Shown here in pieces: positions 11,672-23,092 of a DNA stretch of 64,000 nt. The first letter of the stretch is position 1; every line of letters begins with the position of its first letter. The stretch spans positions 124,001-188,000 of the forward strand of contig NZ_MVHJ01000001.1 in the NCBI RefSeq assembly GCF_002086115.1. Direction: 5' to 3'. The DNA comes from Mycolicibacterium bacteremicum. Its GTDB lineage: Bacteria > Actinomycetota > Actinomycetes > Mycobacteriales > Mycobacteriaceae. The notes beneath the pieces were generated by a model. It saw only the letters and a list, made by a program, of their open reading frames with translations, was not told the DNA's origin and did no database searches. Made by a program: the position numbers and the translations under genes.

Positions 11672-11680
11672 AGTTTCCGC

Positions 11681-11722
11681 AGTGTAGTTGTCGTCCGCGG
11701 GTACGGCCGGATTCGCTAGGCT
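11681..11722. promoter_or_regulatory. Divergent leaderless promoters for the Rv1486c-like gene and nfeD
   Basis: On the minus strand, TACACT (plus-strand 11681-11686) ends 9 nt before ATG 11671. On the plus strand, TAGGCT at 11717-11722 ends 7 nt before ATG 11730. Both match the mycobacterial TANNNT -10 at the spacing expected when transcription begins on the start codon. The 58-bp gap has no room for long leaders. Confidence 0.55.
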
Positions 11723-11729
11723 GACACAC

Positions 11730-12161
11730 ATGCCCGCATGGATTTGGCTGGTCGCAGCGCTGGGTCTGGCAGGTGCAGAGGCCCTGACCGGGGACATGTT
11801 CCTGCTCATGCTCAGTGGCGGCGCGCTGGCGGCCGCCGGTGCGAGCTTCGTCTTCGATTGGCCGATCTGGGCCGATGGAGCGGTGTTCCTGGTCGTGTCG
11901 GTGCTGCTGCTGGTGTTGGTGCGTCCCGCGTTGCGGCGCCGGATGGAGTCCGGCGGGGGACTGCTGGACCCGGCCAAGGCCCTGGAGGGCAAGGGGGCCC
12001 TGGTGCTGGCGCAGGTGTCCCGGCATGACGGTCAGGTGAAACTCGACGGCGAGGTATGGACGGCGCGGCCGCTCAACGACGACGATGTGTTCGAAACGGG
12101 CGATCAGGTGACCGTAGTGCACATCGACGGGGCCACCGCGGTCGTGTCCAAGATCGTGTAG
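11730..12161 (+). CDS. NfeD-family membrane protein
   Basis: 143 residues (Rv1487 is about 144). The N-terminal half has three to four hydrophobic helices ([47 protein letters not shown]). The C-terminal half is a small beta-barrel OB-fold (from [25 protein letters not shown]) typical of short NfeD proteins. NfeD proteins pair with SPFH/stomatin proteins; one follows after 30 bp, making an operon. The pair is thought to organise or maintain membrane microdomains, and the NfeD OB-fold probably docks on the SPFH partner. The start is backed by the leaderless -10. Confidence 0.92.
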   Translation: MPAWIWLVAALGLAGAEALTGDMFLLMLSGGALAAAGASFVFDWPIWADGAVFLVVSVLLLVLVRPALRRRMESGGGLLDPAKALEGKGALVLAQVSRHDGQVKLDGEVWTARPLNDDDVFETGDQVTVVHIDGATAVVSKIV

Positions 12162-12191
12162 GCAGGTCGAACTCCAACCGAAGGGGATGTA

Positions 12192-13436
12192 GTGGACGGT
12201 GCGATCGCAGGGCTGGTCCTGCTGGCGGTGCTGGTGATCTTCGCGGTGATCGTCGTCGCGAAATCGGTGGCCCTCATCCCACAGGCGGAGGCCGCGGTGA
12301 TCGAGCGGCTCGGTCGCTACAGCAAGACCGTGTCGGGTCAGCTGACCCTGCTGCTGCCGTTCGTCGACAAGATCCGGGCCCGGGTGGACCTGCGTGAGCG
12401 GGTGGTGTCCTTTCCGCCCCAGCCGGTGATCACCGAGGACAACCTGACGGTCAACATCGACACCGTCGTCTACTTCCAGGTCACCAATCCGCAGGCGGCG
12501 GTCTACCAGATCAGCAACTACATCGTCGGTGTCGAGCAGCTCGCCACCACCACCCTGCGCAACGTCGTCGGTGGGATGACGCTGGAGCAGACGTTGACCT
12601 CCCGCGACTCGATCAACGGCCAGTTGCGCGGGGTACTCGACGAGGCCACCGGCCGGTGGGGACTGCGGGTGGCCCGCGTCGAGCTGCGCAGCATCGATCC
12701 GCCGCCGTCGATCCAGGATTCGATGGAAAAGCAGATGCGCGCCGACCGTGAGAAGCGCGCCATGATCCTGACCGCCGAGGGCAACCGGGAGGCGTCGATC
12801 AAACAGGCCGAGGGTCAGAAGCAGGCGCAGATCCTGGCCGCCGAGGGCGCCAAGCAGGCCGCCATCCTGGCCGCCGAGGCCGACCGGCAGTCGCGCATGC
12901 TGCGCGCCCAGGGCGAACGCGCCGCGGCCTATCTGAAGGCCCAGGGTGAGGCGAAGGCCATCGAGAAGACGTTCGCGGCGATCAAGTCCGGGCGGCCCAC
13001 CCCGGAGATGTTGGCCTACCAGTACCTGCAGACGCTGCCGGAGATGGCCAAGGGTGAGGCGAACAAGGTGTGGCTGGTGCCCAGCGACTTCGGTGCGGCC
13101 TTGCAGGGATTCACCAAGATGCTCGGGGCGCCGGGGGAGGACGGCGTGTTCCGCTACACCCCGTCCCCGGTCGACGAGACCCCCGCGAACGTCAACGACG
13201 ATGCCGAGGTGGCCGACTGGTTCTCCACCGAGACCGACCCGGCCATCGCCGAGGCGGTCGCCAAGGCCGAGGCAGATGCCCGCACCCCGGTGCCGCCGCT
13301 GGGATCCGCGCCGGTCGCGCCGCTGGACGCGCCGAACCGTACCCAGGCCCTCGGTGGCGTGCCGGCCGACCCGGGCGCGGCCGAGCAGTCCTGGCCGCCT
13401 CCGGCTCAGCCAGGCGGGACGCATCGCGCGCCCTGA
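12192..13436 (+). CDS. SPFH/Band 7 (stomatin/QmcA-like) membrane protein
   Basis: 414 residues (Rv1488 about 381). One N-terminal transmembrane segment (LVLLAVLVIFAVIVVAKSVALI) leads into the Band 7 domain, which starts at PQAEAAVIERLGRYSKTV and includes VDLRERVVSFPPQPVITEDN. A long Ala/Gln/Glu helix at about 195-270 (AEGQKQAQILAAEGAKQAAIL and similar) is the heptad region that drives ring assembly in this family. The C-terminal 90 residues are acidic and Pro-rich. Start GTG 12192 has AAGGGG upstream. Members form large oligomeric cages on the membrane and can regulate FtsH-type proteases; the mycobacterial partner is not known from sequence. Confidence 0.93.
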   Translation: MDGAIAGLVLLAVLVIFAVIVVAKSVALIPQAEAAVIERLGRYSKTVSGQLTLLLPFVDKIRARVDLRERVVSFPPQPVITEDNLTVNIDTVVYFQVTNPQAAVYQISNYIVGVEQLATTTLRNVVGGMTLEQTLTSRDSINGQLRGVLDEATGRWGLRVARVELRSIDPPPSIQDSMEKQMRADREKRAMILTAEGNREASIKQAEGQKQAQILAAEGAKQAAILAAEADRQSRMLRAQGERAAAYLKAQGEAKAIEKTFAAIKSGRPTPEMLAYQYLQTLPEMAKGEANKVWLVPSDFGAALQGFTKMLGAPGEDGVFRYTPSPVDETPANVNDDAEVADWFSTETDPAIAEAVAKAEADARTPVPPLGSAPVAPLDAPNRTQALGGVPADPGAAEQSWPPPAQPGGTHRAP

Positions 13437-13470
13437 GCCTGCGCCGCTGGCCCGGGAGTTGACGCGCACG

Positions 13471-13476
13471 TACAAT
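13471..13476 (+). promoter_or_regulatory. Candidate -10 element upstream of the Pro-rich protein gene
   Basis: TACAAT at 13471-13476 matches TATAAT in five of six bases, in an AT-rich patch unlike the flanking GC-rich DNA. It would give a leader of about 100 nt before ATG 13581. The nearby TTGACG (13459) is too close to be its -35. Confidence 0.35.
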
Positions 13477-13580
13477 TATTTTGCTGCTGTTGGGCCTTCT
13501 ACGTGGTCTAATGGCATATTGAGCGGTTGCTGACGGTGGAGTGCGGCCTTGTGCCGGTGCGAGGACGAAATGGCGGCGTT

Positions 13581-14924
13581 ATGACGAGAGCGTGCGCGCG
13601 GCGCGCATTGGGTGCGGGCGTGCTGTCCACCGCGCTGCTCCTCGGCGGTCCCGCCGCGCTCGCGCTGGCCGACGACGGCACCTCCGGCGGCACCGGCGGC
13701 TCGTCGGCCGGCGGGCAGACCGGCGGTTCCACCGGCAGCTCGCCGGCGTCGCCGCCGCGCACCAAGACCGATTTCGGATCCGCCGTCCGGGAGTCCCTGC
13801 GCCAGTCGCTGAACGATGTCCGCCGCACCCTCGGATCTCTCGACGGTCGCACCCGACCCGGCCCGGGCACACCCGTCGGCGACAGCGCCGAGGAGGGTCC
13901 CGAGCTCACGCCGGGAACCATCGACGCCCCCGATGTCACGCCCGAGGTCGCCATCGAGATCGTGGCGCCGACGGCCGACGACGTCGCCGCCGAACCGACC
14001 GCGCCGGAGGTCCCGCCGACACCCGTCGTCGAGCCGGAACCGGCCGCCACGGCCCCGCCGGCCGGCAGCACGCCGCGACCCACCGCGGCGCCGAAACCGA
14101 CCAATCGCCACCCGCTGCCGTTCGCGAAGGTGCCCGATGCGGTCGCTGCCGTCGGTGACACCGTGGCCACGGTGCTGGACTCCACGCATGACACCGTCGC
14201 CGCGCTGCCCGCATTGCTCGCGACGCTGCCCTCGTCCACGACGCCGGTCAGCGATGTCATCACGACCATCGAGTACATGCTCACCACGATGACGGGCTCG
14301 GTCAGCGCGATCACCGCCCTGCCGACCGACCTCGGCACCCTGATGGGCATCAACTGGGTGCCCGCGCCCCCCGGCACCGTCGCGCCACCGCAAGCGCCCC
14401 GCCCGCTGGATCCGGCGCCGGCGACGGGTCTGACCGAGGTGATGTGGGCGCCCGTGCAGGCGGCCGATCCCGCCGCCGGTCTGATCACCGAGGCGCCCGC
14501 CACGCCGTCGCTGCTGTCGGCCACCACCGTCGCGGGTATCACCCATGCGGCTGTCGCCAAGCCGATGCCCGCGGGTCTGCGCGGCATCGCCACCTCCGGC
14601 AGCCCCGACTCGTTCCTGGACCGTGCGGTCACCGAGGTGCTGCTGCCGCTGTCGCTGGCCGCCCTGGCCGCCGTGGCCCTGCCCGGTGTCGGCGGCCTGC
14701 TGGTCATCTGCGGGCTGGGTATCCGCATCGGCTACCGCCAGGCCAAGGCCGGTTGGGCCGTCCATGTGGCCGGCATCGGTCGGTTCGCCGGTGCCGGACC
14801 GATGGGCGTCGTGCGCTCGGGTTCGATGGTCGCGCTGCATGTTCCACGCGGTATGCGGACCAAGATGGCCACCGGCAATCACGCCGTGGTGCGGTTCCTG
14901 GACCGCAGCGACCGCGCGGCCTAG
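13581..14924 (+). CDS. Secreted/membrane Pro-Thr-rich protein of unknown function
   Basis: 447 residues from ATG 13581; an in-frame upstream TTG (13527) would add 18 residues but spoils the signal peptide. Residues 1-33 form a classic signal sequence (basic RAC-ARR, hydrophobic LGAGVLSTALLLGGPAALALA, then ADDGT). A low-complexity Gly/Ser/Pro/Thr region rich in acidic residues spans about 34-200. A helical stretch follows (VAAVGDTVATVLDSTHDTVAAL), and two hydrophobic helices lie at about 350-395 (VLLPLSLAALAAVALPGVGGLL). The C-terminus is basic. This suggests a surface-exposed repeat-like domain tethered to the membrane. No family was recognised; it lies where Rv1489-Rv1490 lie in M. tuberculosis. 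Confidence 0.7.
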   Translation: MTRACARRALGAGVLSTALLLGGPAALALADDGTSGGTGGSSAGGQTGGSTGSSPASPPRTKTDFGSAVRESLRQSLNDVRRTLGSLDGRTRPGPGTPVGDSAEEGPELTPGTIDAPDVTPEVAIEIVAPTADDVAAEPTAPEVPPTPVVEPEPAATAPPAGSTPRPTAAPKPTNRHPLPFAKVPDAVAAVGDTVATVLDSTHDTVAALPALLATLPSSTTPVSDVITTIEYMLTTMTGSVSAITALPTDLGTLMGINWVPAPPGTVAPPQAPRPLDPAPATGLTEVMWAPVQAADPAAGLITEAPATPSLLSATTVAGITHAAVAKPMPAGLRGIATSGSPDSFLDRAVTEVLLPLSLAALAAVALPGVGGLLVICGLGIRIGYRQAKAGWAVHVAGIGRFAGAGPMGVVRSGSMVALHVPRGMRTKMATGNHAVVRFLDRSDRAA

Positions 14925-14925
14925 C

Positions 14926-15708
14926 TCAGGCGCTGCGCGCCGGGTCGTCCGCGGCGGGCTCCGGATCGCGATGGTGGCGGCGGTGTGCCCGGATCTCATA
15001 GATCAGGCCGGCGATTCCGACGGCGGCCGTGCAGGCCGACACCAGGAACAGCAGCGGGCTGATGTTGCCGGTCAGCGCATCCCCGAGGATCACCACCGCG
15101 GCGGTACCCGGGATGACGCCGACCAGGGTCGCCATCGCATAGGGCAGCAACCGGACCGCCGAGGCGCCGGCGGCATAGTTCAGCACCGCGAACGGCACGG
15201 CCGGGATCATCCGCATGGACAGCACCGTCACCCAGCCGCGTTCGCGCAGCCGGGCGTCGAGCGTGTCCACCCGCGGATGGTGCACCAGTCGACTGAGCTG
15301 CCAACCGGCCGCGCGGACCAACACCACGGCGATCACGGCGCTGAGCGTGCTGGCCGCCACGGCGAGGCCGATGCCGAGCAGCGGACCGAAGAGCAGGCCC
15401 GCCGACAGCGTGAAAGCCGTTCGCGGAAAAGGGAACACTGTCATCACGGTGTGCGCGGCGAAGAACACCAGCGGAAACCACGGGCCGGCTGCGCGCGCCC
15501 AGTCGCGCAGCTGCATGGCGCTGGGCAGCGGCACCAGCAATGCAACTGCGACGAGAATCACAATCGTGGCCGCGATCGTCAGGACCCGCCGGCGCGGCAG
15601 CTGCGCAGCCGTCGCCGCTACCGTGGCTACGACGGTGCGCAACGTGCTGACGACGGGTTTCACGTGTTCCAAGCCTACGGGGCGCGCCGTCGTGACACCG
15701 CTCACCAC
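14926..15708 (-). CDS. TVP38/TMEM64 (DedA/SNARE-associated) membrane protein
   Basis: 260 residues with about six hydrophobic helices. The family signature lies at PFPRTAFTLSAGLLFGPLLGIGLAV (residues 97-121), followed by the reentrant stretch and the late VLNYAAGASAVRLLPYAMATLVGVIPGTAAVVILGD motif. Rv1491c-like by position. TVP38 proteins act in lipid or ion handling in the membrane; the bacterial substrate is undefined. The start is uncertain: GTG 15708 has GGTGAGG just upstream, and an internal GTG at 15663 would give 245 residues. Its stop is one base from the end of the convergent Pro-rich protein gene. It diverges from mutA. Confidence 0.88.
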   Translation of the reverse strand: MVSGVTTARPVGLEHVKPVVSTLRTVVATVAATAAQLPRRRVLTIAATIVILVAVALLVPLPSAMQLRDWARAAGPWFPLVFFAAHTVMTVFPFPRTAFTLSAGLLFGPLLGIGLAVAASTLSAVIAVVLVRAAGWQLSRLVHHPRVDTLDARLRERGWVTVLSMRMIPAVPFAVLNYAAGASAVRLLPYAMATLVGVIPGTAAVVILGDALTGNISPLLFLVSACTAAVGIAGLIYEIRAHRRHHRDPEPAADDPARSA

Positions 15709-15766
15709 GGCGCCTCACCGCGATGGCCGACCCTGCCCGCTGCACCGGGACGTGGTAACGATCATT

Positions 15767-15772
15767 TAGCCT
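15767..15772 (+). promoter_or_regulatory. Candidate -10 element for mutA-mutB-meaB
   Basis: TAGCCT at 15767-15772 predicts transcription from about 15779, leaving a leader of about 37 nt with AGGAG at 15807-15811 in front of mutA. I saw no cobalamin-riboswitch B12 box here. Confidence 0.45.
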
Positions 15773-15815
15773 CATGGGAAGTTCACCCGCCCCACACTGC
15801 GAAAACAGGAGTCAC

Positions 15816-17642
15816 ATGTCCTCGAGCGTGATGGAATCGGACCGGGAGCGCTGGCGCTCCGGGGTGGCCGGCGTGCTGGCCAAGAGCCTGCGCCGGGACG
15901 TGGCGGATCTGCCCGAGGAGCCGGAACGGCTGTTGGACACCGCGACGTACGAGGGTTTTCCGGTACGTCCGCTCTACACCGCCCTGGACGCGCAGCCCGA
16001 GCCCGCGCTGCCGGGTCGATGGCCGTTCGTGCGCGGCGGTGACGCCCATCGCGATGTGCTCAGCGGCTGGAAGGTAGCCGAGGAGTTCCCGGTCGGCGAC
16101 GCGTCGGCGGTGGATGCCAACAATGCGGCGTTGCTGGCGCTGACCGAGGGCACAAGTGCGCTGGTCTTGCGGATCGGTGCGCGCGGTGTGGCCCCCGCGG
16201 AGGTGGCACAGCTGCTGGCCGGTGTCTACCTGGACCTGGTGCCGGTGATCGTCGACGCCGGGGCCGATTTCGTGGACGCCGCCGGTGCGCTGCTGCCGCT
16301 GCTGGCCGACTTCGACGACGACCAGCGCTCGCGGCTGTCACTGGATCTGGGTGCCGACCCGCTGACCGCGGCGCTGAGCGGACGGGCGGCGCCCGGCCTC
16401 GACGATGTGGTGTCGGTGGCCGCCGGTATCGCCGGCCGCCGGGGGGTGCGGGCCGTCACCGTCGACGGCCCCGCCCTGCACAACCTCGGCGCCAGCGGGG
16501 TCTGGGAGCTGGCCGGGGCGGTGGCGGCCGGCGTGGAGTACCTGCGTGCGCTCACCGCGGGTGGGCTCGGTGTGTCGGATGCGTTGGCCCAGATCAGTTT
16601 CCGCTTCTCGGCCGATGACGATCAGTTCACCACCATCGCCAAGTTGCGCGCGGCGCGGCGGCTGTGGGCGCGGGTTGCCGAGGTGGCCGGTGCTGCCGAT
16701 GCCGGTGCGACCACCCTGCATGCGGTCTCCTCGGCCCCGATGATGAGCCAACGCGATCCGTGGGTGAACATGCTGCGCACCACGCTGGCGGCGTTCGGCG
16801 CGGGAATCGGGGGCGCCGACACCGTGCTGGTGGCGCCGTTCGATTCCGCCATCCCCGGCGGCCTGCCCGGCACCGCGTCGAGTTTCACCCGCCGGATGGC
16901 CCGCAACACCCAGCTGCTGTTGCTGGAGGAATCCCATCTGGGCAAGGTGCTCGATCCCGGAGCGGGCTCCTGGTTCATCGAGGATCTGACCGCCCAGCTG
17001 GCCGGGCAGGCCTGGGCGCACTTCCAGGATCTGGAGGGCCGCGGCGGGTTCAGCGCCGCGCAGGATTACCTGCAGGAGCGGATCGCCGCGGTACGCACAA
17101 AGCGTGCCGAGGACATCGCCCACCGGCGGACCTCGCTGACCGGTGTGAACGAGTTCCCCAACCTCGCCGAGAAACCGTTGGAGCATGCCGAGGAGACCCA
17201 CGGGGTGCACCGCTACGCCGCCGATTTCGAGGCGTTGCGCGACCGTTCGGATGCCTACCTGGCCGAGCACGGCACCCGGCCGCAGGCGGTGCTGCTGCCG
17301 CTGGGTCCGCTGGCCGAGCACAACATCCGCACCACCTTCGCGGCCAATCTGTTGGCTTCCGGGGGAATCGAGGCCGTCAACCCCGGCACCGTCGACCCGT
17401 CGGCGGTGCCGGCGGCGGTCGGCGCGCACACCGTGGCCGTCATCTGCGGAACCGATGCCCGTTACGGCACCGAGGTGTCCGCCATCGCGGCGGCCGCCCG
17501 GGCGGCCGGTATCGAGCACCTCTACCTGGCCGGTCCGGAGAAGGCGGTGGCCGAGGCGACCGACAGGCCGGACGACTACCTGACCGCCAAGATCAATGCC
17601 GTCGAGGCACTCTCGACGCTGCTCAGCCGATTGGGAGCGTGA
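15816..17642 (+). CDS. mutA: Methylmalonyl-CoA mutase small (beta) subunit
   Basis: Non-catalytic partner of MutB in the adenosylcobalamin-dependent isomerisation of succinyl-CoA and (R)-methylmalonyl-CoA. 608 residues (tuberculosis MutA about 615). The TIM-barrel part includes [11 protein letters not shown] and [32 protein letters not shown]. In the C-terminal B12-like domain the DxHxxG motif that provides the axial His in MutB is absent (ICGTDARYG instead), as expected for small subunits. ATG 15816 has AGGAG 4 nt upstream. mutB starts 1 bp after its stop. In this organism it could supply methylmalonyl-CoA for branched lipids or drain propionyl-CoA. Confidence 0.96.
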   Translation: MSSSVMESDRERWRSGVAGVLAKSLRRDVADLPEEPERLLDTATYEGFPVRPLYTALDAQPEPALPGRWPFVRGGDAHRDVLSGWKVAEEFPVGDASAVDANNAALLALTEGTSALVLRIGARGVAPAEVAQLLAGVYLDLVPVIVDAGADFVDAAGALLPLLADFDDDQRSRLSLDLGADPLTAALSGRAAPGLDDVVSVAAGIAGRRGVRAVTVDGPALHNLGASGVWELAGAVAAGVEYLRALTAGGLGVSDALAQISFRFSADDDQFTTIAKLRAARRLWARVAEVAGAADAGATTLHAVSSAPMMSQRDPWVNMLRTTLAAFGAGIGGADTVLVAPFDSAIPGGLPGTASSFTRRMARNTQLLLLEESHLGKVLDPGAGSWFIEDLTAQLAGQAWAHFQDLEGRGGFSAAQDYLQERIAAVRTKRAEDIAHRRTSLTGVNEFPNLAEKPLEHAEETHGVHRYAADFEALRDRSDAYLAEHGTRPQAVLLPLGPLAEHNIRTTFAANLLASGGIEAVNPGTVDPSAVPAAVGAHTVAVICGTDARYGTEVSAIAAAARAAGIEHLYLAGPEKAVAEATDRPDDYLTAKINAVEALSTLLSRLGA

Positions 17643-17643
17643 C

Positions 17644-19908
<2,265 letters not shown>

Positions 19909-20883
19909 ATGAGCCCGACGGCCGCCGAACTCGCCGGGGCGATCCGCGACGGGGATCGCTCCGCGCTGGCCCGGGCGATCACGCTGATCGAGTCGACGCG
20001 CGCCGACCACCGGCAGCGGGCCCAGGAGCTGCTGCTCGAGCTCATGCCCGAGGCCGGCAGCGCGCTGCACGTGGGCATCACCGGGGTGCCGGGGGTCGGG
20101 AAGTCGACCACGATCGAGGCACTCGGCATGCACCTGATCGAGGCCGGCCACCGGGTGGCAGTGCTGGCGGTGGACCCCTCCTCGACGCGTACCGGCGGCT
20201 CGATCCTCGGTGACAAGACCCGGATGGCCAAGCTGGCGGTGCATCCGGACGCCTACATCCGGCCCTCGCCGACGTCGGGAACCCTCGGCGGCGTGGCGCG
20301 CGCGACGCGGGAGACGATCGTGCTGCTGGAGGCGGCCGGGTTCGACGTCATCCTGGTCGAGACGGTCGGGGTGGGGCAGTCCGAGGTGACGGTGTCGGAC
20401 ATGGTGGACACCTTCGTGTTCCTGACGCTGGCGCGCACCGGCGATCAGTTGCAGGGCATCAAGAAGGGTGTGCTGGAGCTGGCCGACATCGTGGTCGTCA
20501 ACAAGGCCGACGGCCCGCACGCGGTGGAGGCCAAGTCGGCCGCCCGAGAGCTCACCGGCGCACTCCGACTCATCTATCCCCGCGAAACTCTTTGGCGCCC
20601 ACCGGTTCTCACCATGAGCGCGTTGACCGGTGACGGGCTGGCCGAGTTGTGGCGCACCGTCGAGGAACACCGGCGGGTGCTGACCGAGGCGGGGGAGTTC
20701 GACTCGCGCCGGCGGACCCAGCAGGTGAACTGGACCTGGTCGATGGTCCGCGACACGGTGCTGGATCGGGTGCTGAGCCACCCACAGGTCAAGCGCATCC
20801 GTGCCGATGTCGAGCGGCAGGTGCGCGACGGCGAGTTGACCGCGGCGCTGGCCGCGCAGCAGATCCTCGACGCCGCCGACTGA
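19909..20883 (+). CDS. meaB: MeaB-type GTPase, chaperone of methylmalonyl-CoA mutase
   Basis: G3E-family P-loop GTPase (also called ArgK), 324 residues. The P-loop GVPGVGKST is at 59-67. DPSSTRTGGSILGDKTRM and VETVGVGQSE cover switch regions, and VVNKADG is the guanine-specificity NKxD motif. The C-terminal segment (VERQVRDGELTAALAAQQILD) is the dimerisation arm. MeaB gates delivery of adenosylcobalamin to MutB and protects the mutase from inactivation. The ATG at 19909 directly follows the mutB TAG with no gap, so translation must be coupled. The older annotation as an arginine/ornithine transport kinase is not supported by this context. Confidence 0.95.
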   Translation: MSPTAAELAGAIRDGDRSALARAITLIESTRADHRQRAQELLLELMPEAGSALHVGITGVPGVGKSTTIEALGMHLIEAGHRVAVLAVDPSSTRTGGSILGDKTRMAKLAVHPDAYIRPSPTSGTLGGVARATRETIVLLEAAGFDVILVETVGVGQSEVTVSDMVDTFVFLTLARTGDQLQGIKKGVLELADIVVVNKADGPHAVEAKSAARELTGALRLIYPRETLWRPPVLTMSALTGDGLAELWRTVEEHRRVLTEAGEFDSRRRTQQVNWTWSMVRDTVLDRVLSHPQVKRIRADVERQVRDGELTAALAAQQILDAAD

Positions 20884-20990
20884 CCTCGGTCAGCGGAGCT
20901 ATGGCTGGCCGGGGGCGTGGATTCGGGAAAGGTCCACGTCTCACGGTTAGGTAACGCCCCTCGATAGTTAGCCAGCCGGCGGAGTAAATT

Positions 20991-22304
20991 GTGGTGACTG
21001 TGACCTACGCAATAGACGGCGAGCGCAGCGCGGCGCTCACCGAGATGACCGAGGCCGATCGCGGCCACGCACTGCCTCGCGGTGTCCGTGGCGCGGCCGA
21101 TCCCAACTTCGCCTGCGCCGTGCAGGCCTTCGCGAGGCTGTTCGGTCATCGCCGCTTCGGTGGCGGGGCATTGGCGGTGTACCTGGACGGCGTGCCCGTG
21201 GTTGACGTCTGGACCGGCTGGGCCGACCGCAAGGGCCGGCGACGCTGGTCGGCGGACACCGGCGCCATGGTGTTCTCGGCGACCAAGGGTCTGGCATCCA
21301 CGGTCATCCATCGGCTGGTCGACCGTGGCCTGATCGACTACGACGCGCCGGTCGCCGAGTACTGGCCGGAGTTCGCGGCCAGGGGTAAGGCGGCGATCAC
21401 GGTGCGTGAGGTCATGCGGCACCGCGCCGGCCTGTCCCAACTCAACGGCATCTCCCGGGCCGACCTGCTCGACCACGTGCGGATGGAGGAGCGCATCGCC
21501 GCCGCGCCGGTGGGGCTGCTGCGCGGCCGGCCGGCCTATCACGCACTGACCTACGGCTGGCTGGTGTCCGGACTGGCCCGCTCGGTCACCGGGCGGGGGA
21601 TGCGTGAGTTGTTCCGCACCGAGCTGGCCCGCCCGCTCGATGTCGACGGCATCCACCTCGGCAGGCCGCCGATCTCCGCGCCCACCCAGCCCGCCCAGAT
21701 CATCGGCCCCCAGCGTCATCTGCAGAACCCGATCTTCAACGCGGTGGCGCCGCATCTGGCGGCGCTGCCGTTCTCCGGCGGCCTGGGCGCGCTCTACTTC
21801 CCGGGCATGAAGTCGATGGTGCAGGGCGACACCCCGCTGCTGGACAGCGAGATGGCCTCGGCCAACGGAGTGGCGACGGCGCGCGGGCTGGCCCGGGTCT
21901 ACGGTGCGATCGCCAACGGGGGCGAGATCGACGGCACCCGGTTCCTGTCCGGTGAACTGGTGGCCGGGCTGACCGGTCCGCGCAGTCTGTACCCCGACGG
22001 TTCCATCGGCCTGCCGATGGCCTTCCATCTCGGTTACCACGCGCTGCCCTTCCCGGGTATGTTGCCGGGCTTCGGGCACGTCGGTCTGGGCGGCTCGCTG
22101 GGGTGGGCCGACCCGGCCACCGGACTGGCGTTCGGCTACGTCCACAACCGGCTGCTGACCCCGCTCGTGGTGGCCGATCAAGCGGGATTCGTGGCCACCG
22201 CGGCACTCATCCGGCGCGGTGCGGCGCGCGCCAGAGAGCGCGGTTTCGGCGCAATCCCGGTCTTCGGCGCAGGCTGCGCGGAACCGGCTTCGGCCGCCGT
22301 CTGA
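20991..22304 (+). CDS. lipL: LipL-type esterase / beta-lactamase-fold hydrolase
   Basis: 437 residues of the serine beta-lactamase/penicillin-binding-protein-like esterase family (class C fold). The nucleophile motif SxxK is Ser96-A-T-Lys99 (FSATKGLAS), the second motif is the Tyr of YGWLVSGLA, and HVGLGGSLGWADP near 360-372 stands in for the KTG-type box. No signal peptide is seen. Start GTG 20991 has CGGCGGAG 6 nt upstream; GTG 20994 is possible. By position it matches LipL (Rv1497), a lipid-ester hydrolase. It lies directly before the lipid island, so it could act on its products, but the gene is also present where the island is not. Confidence 0.85.
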   Translation: MVTVTYAIDGERSAALTEMTEADRGHALPRGVRGAADPNFACAVQAFARLFGHRRFGGGALAVYLDGVPVVDVWTGWADRKGRRRWSADTGAMVFSATKGLASTVIHRLVDRGLIDYDAPVAEYWPEFAARGKAAITVREVMRHRAGLSQLNGISRADLLDHVRMEERIAAAPVGLLRGRPAYHALTYGWLVSGLARSVTGRGMRELFRTELARPLDVDGIHLGRPPISAPTQPAQIIGPQRHLQNPIFNAVAPHLAALPFSGGLGALYFPGMKSMVQGDTPLLDSEMASANGVATARGLARVYGAIANGGEIDGTRFLSGELVAGLTGPRSLYPDGSIGLPMAFHLGYHALPFPGMLPGFGHVGLGGSLGWADPATGLAFGYVHNRLLTPLVVADQAGFVATAALIRRGAARARERGFGAIPVFGAGCAEPASAAV

Positions 22305-22741
22305 CCGGTTCGCCGATCTTGGTTTCGGCGGCCCGAAGTTTTGCTTGCCGGCGCAAGGACCACCTGATACCGCGGGTAACGCGATATTGCTGGTGACCTC
22401 GGCAGTTGGCTGTCGGAAAGGGTCCGGGGGCCTGTGCCCGGGCAATTCGTGGCCGGCACTGCGGGAAAATGTGATGTCCCTGTGAGTGTGGTTACCGTTA
22501 CGTAATCGAAGGTTGCCACCATTCTGGCGAACTCGCTGTGATGCGCGTCGGCGACCCTCGGCGGCGCCCGGCAAACGGCACCAGTGGGGTGGGTGTTACA
22601 ACTGTTTACTGAGCTAGCGGGCCTTGAACGGGCGGTCAAGTGGGTCGATCGACAGCCGATTCACAGCTTGAATTCGACACCAACCGTTGTCTGTAGATGC
22701 ACGAACTTGTTTGCTGCAGAATCGAGTGGCTAATGATTGGC
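22305..22741. other. Non-coding gap after lipL
   Basis: This stretch between lipL and the PKS promoter holds no credible gene. Open frames here have poor composition and no ribosome-binding site. GC content falls toward the 3' side, which suits a promoter region or an island boundary. Confidence 0.5.
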
Positions 22742-22770
22742 TTGACAAGGTGACTCGCGTCACATTTACT
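22742..22770 (+). promoter_or_regulatory. PKS promoter (TTGACA-17-TTTACT) with CRP-like operator in the spacer
   Basis: TTGACA at 22742-22747 and TTTACT at 22765-22770 are separated by 17 bp, the ideal SigA-type spacing. Inside the spacer, GGTGA-CTCGCG-TCACA (22749-22764) matches the CRP/Cmr consensus TGTGA-N6-TCACA at 9 of 10 fixed positions and contains the perfect palindrome GTGACTCGCGTCAC. A regulator bound here would block RNA polymerase. The leader to the PKS start would be about 315 nt. Confidence 0.6.
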
Positions 22771-23092
22771 TAAACGTCAATAAGACAATGGATTCGCAGG
22801 TGACGGCGTTATCGCGAAGTTGCTGGATCAACGAGATGTAGCTGGTGTAGCCTGCGCGTCGGCGCTCTTGACGCTGTAGAGTTTGCAATGGATTTGCTCA
22901 GTTTTTAACGCCGTCGTCAACGGGGACGACTACGCTACCGACTCACGGACGAGTCGCAGCAAAGTCCGGAGAGGGTGTGAGAGGGTGCGAAGTTTGTTCA
23001 GGCGCCTGCCGAGCCGGCGCGCCACCTGATCCGACAGTCGTCATCCTGCTCGCTCAGTCTCGCAGTACCCGCTTGGAAGAGGTTTGAACTAC
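22771..23092 (+). other. Long 5' leader of the PKS operon
   Basis: About 320 nt of comparatively AT-rich DNA with no gene. It contains TAGCCT and TACGCT hexamers that could be additional -10 elements, and a GGAAGAGG ribosome-binding site at its 3' end. No riboswitch class was recognised. Confidence 0.4.

Noticed and set aside
15709..15815. Possible cobalamin riboswitch before mutA
   Set aside because: No B12-box-like sequence and too little space for the fold between the two divergent starts.
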